Source: Bin5 sp965208965 (GTDB lineage Bacteria; Chloroflexota; Anaerolineae; Caldilineales; Caldilineaceae). From it: a stretch of 64,000 nt of DNA. The notes beneath the pieces are model-generated. The model was not told the origin of the DNA. It worked only from the letters and a program-made list of their open reading frames with translations, and did no database searches. Numbering within the stretch: position 1 is the stretch's first letter; each line of letters begins with the position of its first letter. Positions 17,600 to 27,325 of the stretch are shown piece after piece. The position numbers and the translations under genes are program-made. The DNA is taken from the NCBI GenBank assembly GCA_965208965.1, contig OZ242384.1, positions 2,728,001 to 2,792,000 of the forward strand, written 5' to 3'.

Positions 17600-18832
17600 A
17601 TGCTGACCATGAGCGAAAACGCCTCCTTCCTCGACTCCCCTACGGCGTCTCCAGAAAGCGGAACTGCCGGTCAGGTTCCCGGCCTTCCGTCCTTGCAGTC
17701 GCTGGGCGCCATCCTGCGAGATCGCCGCGAAAGCGCCGGCATCCCGCTGTCAGAAGTCGAGCACGCGACCCGCATCCGACAGAAATATCTCGCCGCTATC
17801 GAGGCCGACGAGTGGCATCTCCTGCCGGGTGAGGTTGTCGGCCGCGGCTTCCTCCGCAACTACGCCTACTATCTCAATCTCGACCCCAATCAAATGATCG
17901 ACCGCCGGCGGGCTATGGCCGACAACAGCCTCTCCCGCACGCTGGCAAGCACCAGTACCGGGGTCAGGCTGCCGCCGGTCCGCCCCGTGGACTACCGGCC
18001 GCAAGACGTCGACCTTGAGCATACCGCCTTCTCTACCCGCATGTCGGAATTCTTCGAATCCGTACGCGACTGGCTCGTGCCAATCATGGCGGCCGTTCTG
18101 ATCGTACTGGTTGTCCTTGTTCTCTTCTGGGGCTTCAGAACGATGGGTGGAGAAATCGGAGATGCTTTTTCGACCATACAGGATAGGATCTCTTCAACGA
18201 TCGACCGGAATGGCGCGCGCCAAAACGGGCAGACAGGCGGCTCCGACGGCGGCGAAGAAACTTCCTCAGGCGCCGCCGCGCTCCCCACTGCAGTCATCCC
18301 TTCGGCGACCGCCACACCGACCCTGACCCTGACCCCGACCGCCACCAATACACCGCTGCCGACTCCGACACAGACACCCGTACCGGCTCCCACCGCTACC
18401 GCTACGGCCACGGCAACGCCCACCGAAGAGCCGCCGGAGGAAGCGCCGCCGCCGGTGCAACAGGAACCGGCCCCGCCGGCCATTGTTCCGGTAACCTGCT
18501 CTGACAGCCGCCTGGCTATCTTCTCACCCGGCATCAATCAGACCGTCAGCGGCGTGGTCCCCATCACAGGCCGGGCCACCCACGAACAGTTCGACTTCTA
18601 TAAGCTGGAGGTCGCCCCCGGCGCCGATGCCTCCCAGAGCTTCACCTGGTTCGACGGCAGCGACAGATCAGGCGACGGCGGCGCCAAAGGGGGGCCCGTC
18701 GAAAGCGGTACCCTCGGCCACTTCAACAGCGCTGGTGTCGCCAACGGCGCCTACACCATCCGCCTCACAGTCGTCGATACAAGCAGCAACTACCCCACTC
18801 CCTGCCAGGTCTCGATCAACGTGCAAAACTGA
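17600..18832 (+). CDS. RodZ-like helix-turn-helix membrane protein
   Basis: A 410-residue protein with RodZ architecture. The N-terminal cytoplasmic helix-turn-helix (about 32-95) contains ILRDRRESAGIPLSEVE and YLAAIEADEWHLLPGEVV. One transmembrane segment follows at about 153-178. A Thr/Pro/Ala-rich linker at about 225-295 resembles those of Chloroflexota surface proteins. The extracytoplasmic domain (about 298-410) is Ig-like, with two Cys residues that could pair. RodZ links MreB to the wall machinery in rods; whether this protein does so here is unproven. A second ATG lies at 17609. The stop is 8 bp from the convergent phosphoesterase gene. Confidence 0.8.
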   Translation: MLTMSENASFLDSPTASPESGTAGQVPGLPSLQSLGAILRDRRESAGIPLSEVEHATRIRQKYLAAIEADEWHLLPGEVVGRGFLRNYAYYLNLDPNQMIDRRRAMADNSLSRTLASTSTGVRLPPVRPVDYRPQDVDLEHTAFSTRMSEFFESVRDWLVPIMAAVLIVLVVLVLFWGFRTMGGEIGDAFSTIQDRISSTIDRNGARQNGQTGGSDGGEETSSGAAALPTAVIPSATATPTLTLTPTATNTPLPTPTQTPVPAPTATATATATPTEEPPEEAPPPVQQEPAPPAIVPVTCSDSRLAIFSPGINQTVSGVVPITGRATHEQFDFYKLEVAPGADASQSFTWFDGSDRSGDGGAKGGPVESGTLGHFNSAGVANGAYTIRLTVVDTSSNYPTPCQVSINVQN

Positions 18833-18840
18833 CAGGCAAG

Positions 18841-19962
18841 TCAACCTCTGCTACTGTTGCGGCTCGCTCCCTCTCCGCCAGAACGCGGCCGCGCTGGCAG
18901 CAGCCGGATAAACGTGACATGCGGCGGCGCCCCGAATCGGACCGGGATGCCCTCTCCCAGCCCGCGATGGACATAGACCTGGATACCCCCCCGCCGCGAG
19001 TAGCCGGAAGCCTCACTTCGGGACAGCTGCTCCGTCTGCGTATAAGTGGGCCCAAACAGGGGCAGAACGATCTGCCCGCCGTGCGTGTGGCCGGCCAGAA
19101 TCAGGTCTGCGCGGCCGGCTGCGGAAGCCTCGATGATGTCCGGATTGTGTGACAGCAGCACCGTGGGCGCGTCCTGTGGCACCTCCTCCAGACCCCTTTG
19201 CAGGTCCGGCCTCCCTTCCATAAGGTCCTCGATACCGACCAGGTAGACGCCCGTCTCCCCCAACCGCACGGCCCGGTTGTCCAGGAACTGCATCCCCCGA
19301 TCCTCCAACTTGCGGCGTAATCGGCCGATGTCATTGACACCGACCGGTTCCCCGTCAAAGCCCTTTTGCAGCAGGTGCCTCCCAAAGCGGAGAAGCTCGC
19401 GCAGTCCCGCTTTGCCGGAATCCGCCGTCATCAACCTGGCGCGAGCCCCGCTTCCTGCGCCGTATTGCCGCCCACGGAAGAGCCGCCATGAGTAAAGGGG
19501 CGCCCTGCTCAGGTTATAGAAAACGTGGTCATGATTGCCCGAAACGGCAAAGGCGCCTAGGCGCGGCTGGGGGATGCTATCAATCAACGTCAGGACATTG
19601 TCCAGACCCCTGTCGTTGTGAAGGAAATCGCCCGTATGGATGAGAAGATCGATCTCTTCGCCTACTGTCGACCGGCGAACCTGCTCAATCTTTGCATGCT
19701 CGCGGCGGTCCGCGCCACGAAAGTGCGTATCCGAAAGATGAAGGATCTTCAACCCATCACGCGGCAATCCCGCCTTGTCCCGCAGCAACCGCACCGCCAC
19801 CCTCTCGGTCCGCACGTCAAATGGCTCATAGAGAAACGCGTAACCCCCAAGAGCCGCGCCCAGCCCGGCTACAGCACCCAGTCCAGCCCAAAATACGGAA
19901 GCGTGCAGCCTTCCACTTCTGTCGATTGGACCACCTTCATCAAGCCTGGGACGGTCGCCCAT
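18841..19962 (-). CDS. Membrane-anchored metallophosphoesterase (YkuE/LpxG-like)
   Basis: About 373 residues from the ATG at 19962 (the frame is open further upstream but without family features). One N-terminal membrane segment (about 20-45) is followed by a calcineurin-like domain with all five motifs: HLSDTHF, HTGDFL, GNHDH, LSHNPD and AGHTHGGQ, giving a dinuclear metal centre. Relatives cleave phospholipid headgroups or UDP-diacylglucosamine at the membrane. The substrate here is unknown. An insertion of about 60 residues, rich in Arg and Gly, lies between motifs GNHDH and LSHNPD. Confidence 0.82.
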   Translation of the reverse strand: MGDRPRLDEGGPIDRSGRLHASVFWAGLGAVAGLGAALGGYAFLYEPFDVRTERVAVRLLRDKAGLPRDGLKILHLSDTHFRGADRREHAKIEQVRRSTVGEEIDLLIHTGDFLHNDRGLDNVLTLIDSIPQPRLGAFAVSGNHDHVFYNLSRAPLYSWRLFRGRQYGAGSGARARLMTADSGKAGLRELLRFGRHLLQKGFDGEPVGVNDIGRLRRKLEDRGMQFLDNRAVRLGETGVYLVGIEDLMEGRPDLQRGLEEVPQDAPTVLLSHNPDIIEASAAGRADLILAGHTHGGQIVLPLFGPTYTQTEQLSRSEASGYSRRGGIQVYVHRGLGEGIPVRFGAPPHVTFIRLLPARPRSGGEGASRNSSRG

Positions 19963-20452
19963 TAGACCTCCTCCGGTTTTTCCGCTTCCCTCTGCACCTG
20001 CAGGCACTCCCGCCTCGGACCTCCTGGCAATCGCAGCCGGCAACGCCCCGCATAAACTGGGCACGAAGAACCAATCCTACCGGAGTAGACGCCCTTTGGC
20101 AATCTTGCCGCCCACTTGTGTCTATCCCAAATTGGGGGCAAACTCTCACAATCCTCTGGTAGAGCCCTGACCAGAACCTGTTCGCGATCCGATCTGAGGC
20201 AGAGGAACCAGCAACTCCCTCTTCCCTCTCCTCTTCCCTCTCTCCTCGCCCTTGTGCCTGCCCGTCCTCTCCCACAAAACCGTTTCATTGCGCTTTTCCC
20301 GCCTCATCCATACCAATTCCGCGCTCCCCAACGATTCTTTCAATCCTTGTGGACCCCCTTCCAGTGTGGTATCATCCCAACGCAAGCCCAACTCGACACG
20401 ACAGACTCCTCATACAGTCGATTCAGCACAGCGCAAAACAAGGAGGCAGTTC
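19963..20452. other. Intergenic region before the sugar ABC operon
   Basis: 490 bp without a convincing gene. It contains a pyrimidine-rich tract (about 20215-20260, CTCTTCCCTCTCC repeats) and the promoter listed at 20347-20375. Confidence 0.5.
20347..20375 (+). promoter_or_regulatory. Putative promoter of the sugar ABC operon
   Basis: -35 TTGTGG (20347-20352), 17-bp spacer, -10 TATCAT (20370-20375). It lies 78 bp before the binding-protein ATG. Confidence 0.45.
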
Positions 20453-21856
20453 ATGAACCAGCAACTCAGCAGACGTCGATTCCTGCACTATTCTGGCGCC
20501 GCCCTCGGCACGGCGGCTCTGGCCGCCTGTCAACCGGCCGCGCCGGCGGCGACTGGCGAGATGAGTGAAGTACAACCGGCCGCCGAACGGGTCCAGATCG
20601 AGTTCCTCGGCATGCCAGGCAGCCCCGATCTCATCTCCGAAGAGCAGGATCTCTTCCACGACGAAAATCCCAACATCGAGTGGGTACAGGTCCAGCAGGC
20701 CCAAGGCACATCTCGCCTTGAGCAGCTCATGGCTCTGGTCGTGGCCGGCACACCGCCTGACACCTCCCGCGTCGAGAGCGACGTCTACCGTACATTCGCC
20801 CACCTGGGTCTCCTTCTGCCCATCACCTCCTACATCGAAGCCGATCCCGAATTCTCCGCCCCCGACTACTGGATCCAACCCTAGGAAGACGATCGCCAAG
20901 TCTACCAGGGCGAAAGCTACGGCATCGGCTCCTGTTGGGTCGCGCCCCACTTCTACTACAACGTCTCCCTCTTTGAGGAACTCGGCGTGGAACCCCCCAG
21001 CAACGACCCCGAAGAGGCCTGGGGCTGGGACGACTTCCTCGCCATCGCCACCGAGCTGACTGTAGACGTCAACGGCAACCACCCGGGCGACGCCGATTTC
21101 GACGCCAACAATATGGAACGCTGGGGCGTCAACTGGCCCACCTGGTGGATCCCCCTCCACGCTGCCGTACAGTCAAACGGCTCAGACTGGATCGACGCCG
21201 AATCAGAAAAAATCGTTCTCGACAGTCCCGAAGCGATGCAGGCGCTCCAGAACATCGCCGACCTCCGCATCGCCCACGGCGTAATGCCCCGCACCGAGGC
21301 ACTCCAGGCCCTCGGCATGGGCGGCACCCAGCTCCTCGAAACCAAGAAGGTCGCCCTCCAGGTGGACGGCTCCTGGGCCCTCTCCTGGAGCTGGGAGATC
21401 GAAGGCGGCATCGGCACCGCCGTCCTGCCCGCGATGCAGCGCCCCGGCACCGACATGCAGGCCCACTTCGTTACCGTCGTCCAGGACGCCGAGAACCCGG
21501 ACGAAGCCTGGGAGCTGATCCGCTTCCTCTCCTCCCCCTGGTACCAGGAACGCTACTGCCGCTCCGGCCTCTGGCTCCCCAGCCAGAACGCGCTCATGAC
21601 CGAAGACTCGATCGCCGACTGGTGTGTGGAACCCGAACATCCGCCCGGCTACGAACTGATCGTCACCGAGTACGCCCCCAACTACGGCCACTACCTCACC
21701 ATGCCGGTCGGTTACGTAAAGGCCGCCGAGACCGCCATCAACCCGGTCTTCAGCCAGATCTTCAACGGTGAAGCTCGCGCCGAGGATGTCCTACCCGCGG
21801 CTGTCGCCGAAGCCAACCAGATCATGGAGACGGAGCAGGCGCGCCCAACGTCGTAG
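20453..21856 (+). pseudogene. Sugar ABC transporter substrate-binding lipoprotein with in-frame TAG
   Basis: An extracellular solute-binding protein (family 1) of 467 codons starting at the ATG preceded by AAGGAGG. The N-terminus has a twin-arginine motif (SRRRFL), a hydrophobic stretch and a lipobox ALAAC, so a Tat-exported lipoprotein is expected. After PDYWIQP a TAG at 20882-20884 interrupts the frame. Translation then continues in the same frame with EDDRQVYQGESYGIG, which fits the family's YEGKxYGIP-type motif, on through WGWDDF to the end. One codon change (for example CAG or TGG to TAG) explains it. The two permease genes downstream are intact. It could be a recent null allele, a suppressed stop or a base error. 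Confidence 0.8.
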
Positions 21857-21959
21857 TCCGCACACTCTTTCCGCAACTTGAGGGGAAGGTGGACAGGCTG
21901 GAGAAAACCATAGATTAAGCCTTCCTGTCCCATTTCCTTACTATTCCACTAACAGCATA

Positions 21960-22023
21960 GCTGGCTACAGGCACTGCCTTACGCCCCCAGGGGCGCCTGT
22001 AGCCAGCTTCGCGGAGTCTCCGC
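21960..22023 (+). promoter_or_regulatory. Long intercistronic hairpin plus Shine-Dalgarno palindrome
   Basis: A perfect 13-bp stem, GCTGGCTACAGGC (21960-21972) with GCCTGTAGCCAGC (21995-22007), encloses an inner GCCCC/GGGGC stem. Directly after it, GCGGAG-T-CTCCGC (22011-22023) abuts the permease ATG and includes the only ribosome-site-like GGAG. The first hairpin may protect the upstream message or cut readthrough. The second may mask the start. No T-run follows, so it is not a standard terminator. Confidence 0.65.
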
Positions 22024-22947
22024 ATGGCAGTAGAAGCGCAAGGAACGAGATTACCCTGGCCCCGCACGCGCCGCGCGCGCCGCGCCCTCACCGGCTACTT
22101 CTTCATCTCCCCCTTCATCCTCGGCTTTTTCCTCTTCTTCGTCGGCCCTGCCCTCGTCGCCGCCTGGCTCACCATGTTCGACTGGAACATGATCCGCCCT
22201 CCCTTCTTCATCGGCCTCGGCAACATCAAGAAAATGTTCGCCGACGACCTCTTCTACCAGTCCCTCAAGGTGACCGCCTACTTCTCCCTCGTCTCCGTGC
22301 CCGTCGGTCTGGTCCTGAGCTTCTTCCTCGCCCTCCTCATGAACTTCAAGACCCGCAGCATCGCCGTGTTTCGCACCATCTTCTACCTGCCCAGCATTGT
22401 ACCCGCCGTCGCCAACGCCGTCCTCTGGAGCTTCGTCCTCAACACAGAGTTTGGTCTCCTGAATGCCCTCCTTGACTCCATCGGCCTCCCCAAAATCGCT
22501 TGGCTCCAGGAGCCCGAATGGGCCATGCCCGCCATGATTCTCATGAGCCTCTGGGCACTGGGCGCCACCATGGTCATCTACCTCGCCGGCCTCCAGGGCA
22601 TCCCCCAATCCCTCTATGAGGCCGCCGAAATCGATGGCGCCGGCCGCTGGGCCAGTCTCATCAATGTGACCATCCCGCTCATGTCGCCCGTGATCTTCTT
22701 CAACCTGATCATTGGCATCATCGGCTCCTTTCAGATTTTCACAGCAGGTTTTCTGATCACCAACGGCGGCCCCCAACACGCCACCCTGTTCTATGTTCTC
22801 TATATCTATCGCAATGGCCTGCAGTATTTCGACATGGGCTACGCTTCCCTGCTCGCTTGGGTACTCTTCTTCCTCATCTTCGCACTGACCCTGCTCGTCT
22901 TCAAGTATGTAGGTCGTTATGTCTACTACGAAGACGTGGGCAGCTAG
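22024..22947 (+). CDS. Sugar ABC transporter permease, MalF/UgpA type
   Basis: A 307-residue inner-membrane permease with six predicted transmembrane segments, an Arg-rich N-terminus (TRRARRALTGY) and the cytoplasmic EAA loop YEAAEIDGAGRWASLINV, which contacts the ATPase. Pairs with the next gene. No ATPase gene is nearby, as is common where one MsiK-like ATPase serves several importers (inference). Expression may be limited by the hairpins just upstream. Confidence 0.9.
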   Translation: MAVEAQGTRLPWPRTRRARRALTGYFFISPFILGFFLFFVGPALVAAWLTMFDWNMIRPPFFIGLGNIKKMFADDLFYQSLKVTAYFSLVSVPVGLVLSFFLALLMNFKTRSIAVFRTIFYLPSIVPAVANAVLWSFVLNTEFGLLNALLDSIGLPKIAWLQEPEWAMPAMILMSLWALGATMVIYLAGLQGIPQSLYEAAEIDGAGRWASLINVTIPLMSPVIFFNLIIGIIGSFQIFTAGFLITNGGPQHATLFYVLYIYRNGLQYFDMGYASLLAWVLFFLIFALTLLVFKYVGRYVYYEDVGS

Positions 22948-23025
22948 GGTCGGACTTCAACCCTTCTACAGGACCGTACAAGCTTGCACGGCGCACAATG
23001 ACCGGCAGTTGGCAGTAGAATACTG

Positions 23026-23901
23026 ATGAGCGCTACGACACCGACCACTGCATCCCAACTCTTGGACAACGAACGCTTCTGGCGAATCTTCGTCTGGACC
23101 GTCCTGCTCGCCGGCGCCGTTGTCATGATCCTGCCCTTCCTCTGGCTGCTGTCCAGTTCTCTCAAAACGGAGCTTGGCGTCTTTCGCTATCCTCCCGAAT
23201 GGATCCCGGACCCCCCGCAGTTCAGTAACTATTTCGACGCCTGGACAACCAGACCTTTCGCCCTCTACCTCCGCAACACGATAGTAATCCTGCTGCTGAA
23301 CGAAATCGCCGTCCTTGTCTCCGCCTCCTTCTGCGCCTACGGCTTCGCCCGCATTGACTTCCCCGGCCGCAACATCTGGTTCGCCATTCTGCTTGCCACC
23401 GTCATGCTGCCCGGCATCGTCACCATGATCCCCCAGTTCGTCATCTTCAGCCGCATCGGCTGGGTCAACACCATCCTGCCTCTCACAGTCCCCTTTTTCT
23501 TCGGCGGCGGCGCCTTCAACATCTTCCTCCTCCGCCAGTTCTTCCGCACCCTCCCCGCCGAGCTCGCCGACGCCGCCTACATCGACGGCGCCAGCGAAAT
23601 CACCATCTACTGGCGCATCATGCTCCCCCTCGCCAAGCCCGCCCTCGCCACCATCGCCATCTTCACCTTCATCGGCACCTGGAACGACTTCATGGGCCCC
23701 CTCCTCTACCTCGCCAAGGACCCCAACAAATTTACAGTCGCCCTGGGCCTCGCCATGTTCCGCACCGCCTTCGCCGGCCGCACCCGCTGGGACCTCCTCA
23801 TGGCTGCCTCCACCATGATGATCATACCGGTCATCTTCGTCTTCTTCGTCGCCCAACGCTACTTCATCCAGGGCATCGCCATCAGCGGCCTCAAAGGATA
23901 G
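23026..23901 (+). CDS. Sugar ABC transporter permease, MalG/UgpE type
   Basis: A 291-residue inner-membrane permease with six predicted membrane segments. The EAA loop reads ELADAAYIDGASEITIYWRI. It ends with RYFIQGIAISGLKG, the usual C-terminus of this family. It sits 78 bp after the MalF-type gene, and together they form the membrane channel of a carbohydrate importer whose binding protein is disrupted upstream. Confidence 0.9.
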   Translation: MSATTPTTASQLLDNERFWRIFVWTVLLAGAVVMILPFLWLLSSSLKTELGVFRYPPEWIPDPPQFSNYFDAWTTRPFALYLRNTIVILLLNEIAVLVSASFCAYGFARIDFPGRNIWFAILLATVMLPGIVTMIPQFVIFSRIGWVNTILPLTVPFFFGGGAFNIFLLRQFFRTLPAELADAAYIDGASEITIYWRIMLPLAKPALATIAIFTFIGTWNDFMGPLLYLAKDPNKFTVALGLAMFRTAFAGRTRWDLLMAASTMMIIPVIFVFFVAQRYFIQGIAISGLKG

Positions 23902-24068
23902 CTCTCTCCTCCAACGCCTCTCTCCAATTACGTTACCCTCGTTGGCAACCATCAAGATCGAGGCCAAAGATCGGTGTCTGTCTTTCGCGCCGCTGTTAAT
24001 TGACCAGGATTCGTTGACGATTGTCCGAACAGCGATTTACGGGAACAAAGTGCGACTGATTCGGGCAG

Positions 24069-24142
24069 GGCCCCGCAGCTGCGCAAAAAACCCGATACTC
24101 CTTTGGTGTTCTTCGCGCCCCTTCGCGTGACTTCGCGGATCA
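24069..24142 (+). repeat. Dispersed direct repeat, left boundary of the restriction island
   Basis: Shares CCGCAGCTGCGCAAA, CCTTTGGTGTTCT and CCTTCGCGTGACTTCGCGG with 35067-35173 in the same orientation. It lies 72 bp before hsdM. The rest of this 312-bp gap (23902-24213) holds no gene. Confidence 0.7.
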
Positions 24143-24213
24143 AAAAAGGATTTGGCGTAGCCGTTATGGTCGCCCATTGACGTTTCTCTCGGTCTGCATT
24201 ACTCTTTAGCACC

Positions 24214-26334
24214 ATGAACCACAGCGAGATCGTCAGTTTCATTTGGGATGTAGCCAACCTCATACGCGACACCTTCAAGCGGGGCAAGTATCAGGACGTC
24301 GTCCTGCCCCTGACCGTACTTCGGCGGTTGGACTGCGTGCTGGCCCCCACAAAAAAGACGGTGCTTGAACGGCAGACCGAGTATGGAGAACGGTTGGACA
24401 ACCTCGACAGTCAACTTCGCCTTGCGTCGGGATTCGCATTCTACAACACATCCCGCTACGACTTTGAACGGCTGCTCGCGGACGCGCCCAACGCGGCCGC
24501 CAACCTGAGAAACTACATCGCCGGCTTCAGCCACAACATGCGCGAGGTCCTGGAACGATTCGATTTCGACAACACCATCAGCAAGCTCGACGAAGGGGGC
24601 CTTCTGTTCCAGGTGCTGGAGAGGTTCGGAAGCGTTGACCTCCACCCCGACAACGTCGACAACGCCGCGATGGGCACCATCTTCGAGGAGCTGCTCCGCA
24701 GGTTCAACGAAGCCCAGAACGAGAATCCGGGGGAGCACTTTACGCCGCGCGACGTGGTACACCTCATGGTTGATCTGATGCTGGCAGGAGACGAAGACCG
24801 CATCGGCGTCCCGGGAATTGTGTGCACCGTCTATGACCCCTGCTGCGGCTCGGGCGGAATGCTGACCATCGCCAAAGAGCGCATCACCTCCGGTTACCGC
24901 GAAAACGGCAACCTCGTGGCAGAACCCATCAACTCACAAGCCGGGATCTTCCTCTACGGTCAGGAAGTGAACCCGGAAACCTGGGCGATTTCCAAGTCAG
25001 ATCTGTTTATGAAGGAGCCGACCGGCCGCGACGCCGACAACATAGTCTTCGGATCCACCCTCTCCAATGACCGCCACGCGGGCAGGAACTTCGACTACCT
25101 GATCGCAAATCCGCCCTACGGCAAGGACTGGAAGCGGGACGAGCGCTCGGTACGGGAAGAACACGCCCGCGGCGCCGCGGGCAGGTTTGGCCCCGGTCTG
25201 CCGCGCATCAGCGACGGCCAGCTTCTCTTCCTGCTGCACATGCTCGCCCGCGCCACCGATCTGGAGGAGGGCGGCTCCCGCATTGCCATTATTATGAACG
25301 GATCGCCCCTTTTCACCGGGGACGCCGGCAGCGGTGAGAGCGAGATACGCCGTCACGTCTTCGAGAACGATCTGCTGGAGGCTCTGATCGCGCTGCCGGA
25401 GCAACTCTTCTACAATACAGGCATCGCTACCTATGTCTGGCTTCTCAGCAATCGCAAATCCCCGGAGCGCCAGGGCAAGGTGCAACTGATCGACGCCTCG
25501 TCCTTCTGGGAGCTGATGCCTCGCAGCCTGGGTGACAAGCGCCGTGCAATCCCACCGGAGAAGGCGCGGGAAATTGTGAAGCTGCGTAAGGACTACCGGG
25601 AGGGCGACACCCGCCTGATCGACAGGGACGGCAACCGGGAAGATGCGGTGGTGAGCCGCATATTCTCCACGTCGAATTTTGGTTACCGCAAGGTTACGGT
25701 GGAGAGGCCGCTGCGCCTCAACTTCCAGGCCAGCCCTGAGCGTATCAACCGTATCAACGCGGAGAGGGCATTCCAGGCCCTGCCCAAGTCAAGGAAGCGC
25801 GGCCAAGCGGCTACCGACGAAATTGCGCAGGGCCGAATACTTCAAGAGGAACTCATCGATTTGCTAAGCGGCCTGCCGGACACGATGGCGCGCGACAGGG
25901 CCGTCTTCAATGATGTCCTTGATGACGCAGCCAAGGCCGCCGGACTCAAGCTGTCTGCCCCGGTGAGGAAGGCGATTCTGGCCGCGCTTTCCGAACGCGA
26001 TGAAACCGCGGCAATCTGCCGCAAGCGGGACGGCAGCCCGGAGCCGGACCCCGATCTACGCGACACGGAGCGCGTGCCGTTGACGGAGGATGTGAACGCC
26101 TTCTTCGCACGAGAGGTCGCGCCCCACGTCCCGGACGCCTGGATCGACGAGTCCAAGCGCGACGCCAGGGATGGGCAGGTGGGCGTAGTAGGCTACGAGA
26201 TCAATTTCAACCGCTACTTCTACCGGTATGACCCGCCGCGCGCGCTGGAAGAGATCGATAGCGACATCCGGGAGATCAAAAAGGAGATCGTCCGCATGCT
26301 GGAAGAGGTCACAGTTGCGCCATCCCTTCCGTGA
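24214..26334 (+). CDS. hsdM: Type I restriction-modification methyltransferase subunit
   Basis: A 706-residue N6-adenine methyltransferase. The helical HsdM N-terminal domain (about 1-150, LPLTVLRRLDCVL) precedes the catalytic domain, with SAM motif I DPCCGSGGML (about 208) and catalytic motif IV NPPYG (about 300). It forms M2S with HsdS and joins HsdR for cleavage. It is longer than the classical 530-residue HsdM because of a C-terminal extension ending in a helical RALEEIDSDIREIKKEI segment. A weak promoter (TTGACG, 17 bp, TACTCT) ends 8 bp before the ATG, so a nearly leaderless message is possible. No clear ribosome site. Confidence 0.93.
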   Translation: MNHSEIVSFIWDVANLIRDTFKRGKYQDVVLPLTVLRRLDCVLAPTKKTVLERQTEYGERLDNLDSQLRLASGFAFYNTSRYDFERLLADAPNAAANLRNYIAGFSHNMREVLERFDFDNTISKLDEGGLLFQVLERFGSVDLHPDNVDNAAMGTIFEELLRRFNEAQNENPGEHFTPRDVVHLMVDLMLAGDEDRIGVPGIVCTVYDPCCGSGGMLTIAKERITSGYRENGNLVAEPINSQAGIFLYGQEVNPETWAISKSDLFMKEPTGRDADNIVFGSTLSNDRHAGRNFDYLIANPPYGKDWKRDERSVREEHARGAAGRFGPGLPRISDGQLLFLLHMLARATDLEEGGSRIAIIMNGSPLFTGDAGSGESEIRRHVFENDLLEALIALPEQLFYNTGIATYVWLLSNRKSPERQGKVQLIDASSFWELMPRSLGDKRRAIPPEKAREIVKLRKDYREGDTRLIDRDGNREDAVVSRIFSTSNFGYRKVTVERPLRLNFQASPERINRINAERAFQALPKSRKRGQAATDEIAQGRILQEELIDLLSGLPDTMARDRAVFNDVLDDAAKAAGLKLSAPVRKAILAALSERDETAAICRKRDGSPEPDPDLRDTERVPLTEDVNAFFAREVAPHVPDAWIDESKRDARDGQVGVVGYEINFNRYFYRYDPPRALEEIDSDIREIKKEIVRMLEEVTVAPSLP

Positions 26335-26349
26335 TTCCTGCTCACAGCC

Positions 26350-26479
26350 GTAAAATAGGTCGGCAATATGAAGCCATATGCCGACCCAAATTGACAACCA
26401 GGTCGCGGTCTTGGTACACTGTCGCCCTTTGCGACCACGGCGCTCACAGGGCTGACGCGCAGTGGCCGTCGAACTCAAT
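26350..26479 (+). repeat. 130-bp direct repeat, copy 1 (promoter, operator-like repeat, antitoxin start)
   Basis: Closely similar to 27326-27455. It includes an inverted repeat GTCGGCAATATG/CATATGCCGAC (26359-26385, one-base bulge) and the promoter at 26391-26420. It also includes a counterpart of the first codons of the AbiEi-type gene, here GTGGCCGTCGAACTCAAT, after which homology stops and the frame soon ends. It is therefore a scar of the abiEi 5' region. Confidence 0.8.
26391..26420 (+). promoter_or_regulatory. Putative promoter in repeat copy 1
   Basis: TTGACA (26391-26396), 18-bp spacer, TACACT (26415-26420). The same positions in copy 2 read CTGACA and CGTACT, a weaker match. The inverted repeat just upstream could be an operator. 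Confidence 0.5.
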
Positions 26480-26530
26480 TCAGGTGGTCTGCCTTAAAAC
26501 TCGAACCCGCACTTTTGCACGGTTGCCCAG

Positions 26531-27175
26531 ATGACCAGGATCACAACCCGCTTTCAGTCCCATCAGGTTCTCGGCCGACTCTTGCAGTTGTCGCTGACGC
26601 CGGTGGCGATTACGGTAAATATAGAGGTGGACCTTCTGGGCGAGTCTCCCAAGGCCGATGCGCTCCTCCTCCGCAGGCAGGGCAGAGCGTGGAACGCAGC
26701 GCAAAGAGCGCGGCTGCCAGATGGCGTGCGCGACAGCGCGGCCGGCCATGTTCTGATCGAGTTCAAGTATACCGAGTCTGTCACCGAGCGCGCGCTCGCC
26801 CAAGCGGTGGCGTACGACCACTTTTACCGCCAAGCGCAGAGATTGCCTGAAGAACAAGCGCTGTCTGAACCCGAAGTAACGATATCGTCCCAATTGCACG
26901 CCTACATGTTTGGCCTGCAAGAGACGTTGGACGTGATGGGAGAAAGCAATATGGCCGAAATGTTGACTCCGGACAGGATCATGGAGATAGGCGAAAAGAT
27001 ACGCCAGCGCGTTCTTGACGCGGCTACACCCGAAGAACGACTGGCGGGACTTGACCTCGAAGAACGACTGAGAGGTTTGACCCAAGCCGAACGTCGCCAC
27101 CTTCTACAATTGCTTCAGAAAGAGGCAAGCGCTCCTTCCGGCGACATAACAAACAGCAATGACGATCCTGCATAA
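26531..27175 (+). CDS. Hypothetical protein with PD-(D/E)XK nuclease-like motif
   Basis: A 214-residue cytoplasmic protein. NIEVDLLGESPKADALLL is followed about 35 residues later by HVLIEFKYTES and then ALAQAVAYDHFY. This Asp...Glu-x-Lys arrangement after beta-strands, followed by a helix, resembles the PD-(D/E)XK fold seen in Rpn-type transposase-associated nucleases and restriction enzymes. The C-terminal half (about 140-200) is helical and charged, with EERLAGL/EERLRGL repeats. It sits between two copies of a 130-bp repeat within the hsd locus, so it may be an inserted cargo gene. Specific function unknown. Confidence 0.55.
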   Translation: MTRITTRFQSHQVLGRLLQLSLTPVAITVNIEVDLLGESPKADALLLRRQGRAWNAAQRARLPDGVRDSAAGHVLIEFKYTESVTERALAQAVAYDHFYRQAQRLPEEQALSEPEVTISSQLHAYMFGLQETLDVMGESNMAEMLTPDRIMEIGEKIRQRVLDAATPEERLAGLDLEERLRGLTQAERRHLLQLLQKEASAPSGDITNSNDDPA

Positions 27176-27325
27176 CCTGAGTTCGGGGTTGAATCACAGC
27201 AGGCGCGTCATATTCTTGCGCGAAAGATGGAGCGTGAGCGCCTTGCGCAGCCGGTGGGTTTAGGTTGAGAATCTCTATTCCACCAGCTTGACAAGGCGCT
27301 CTTAAACTCCGACGTCAGGTCAACC

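Noticed and set aside
20882..20884. TAG read as pyrrolysine or another recoded residue.
   Set aside because: No pyl genes are seen and other genes in the window end normally at TAG. A point mutation or base error is simpler.
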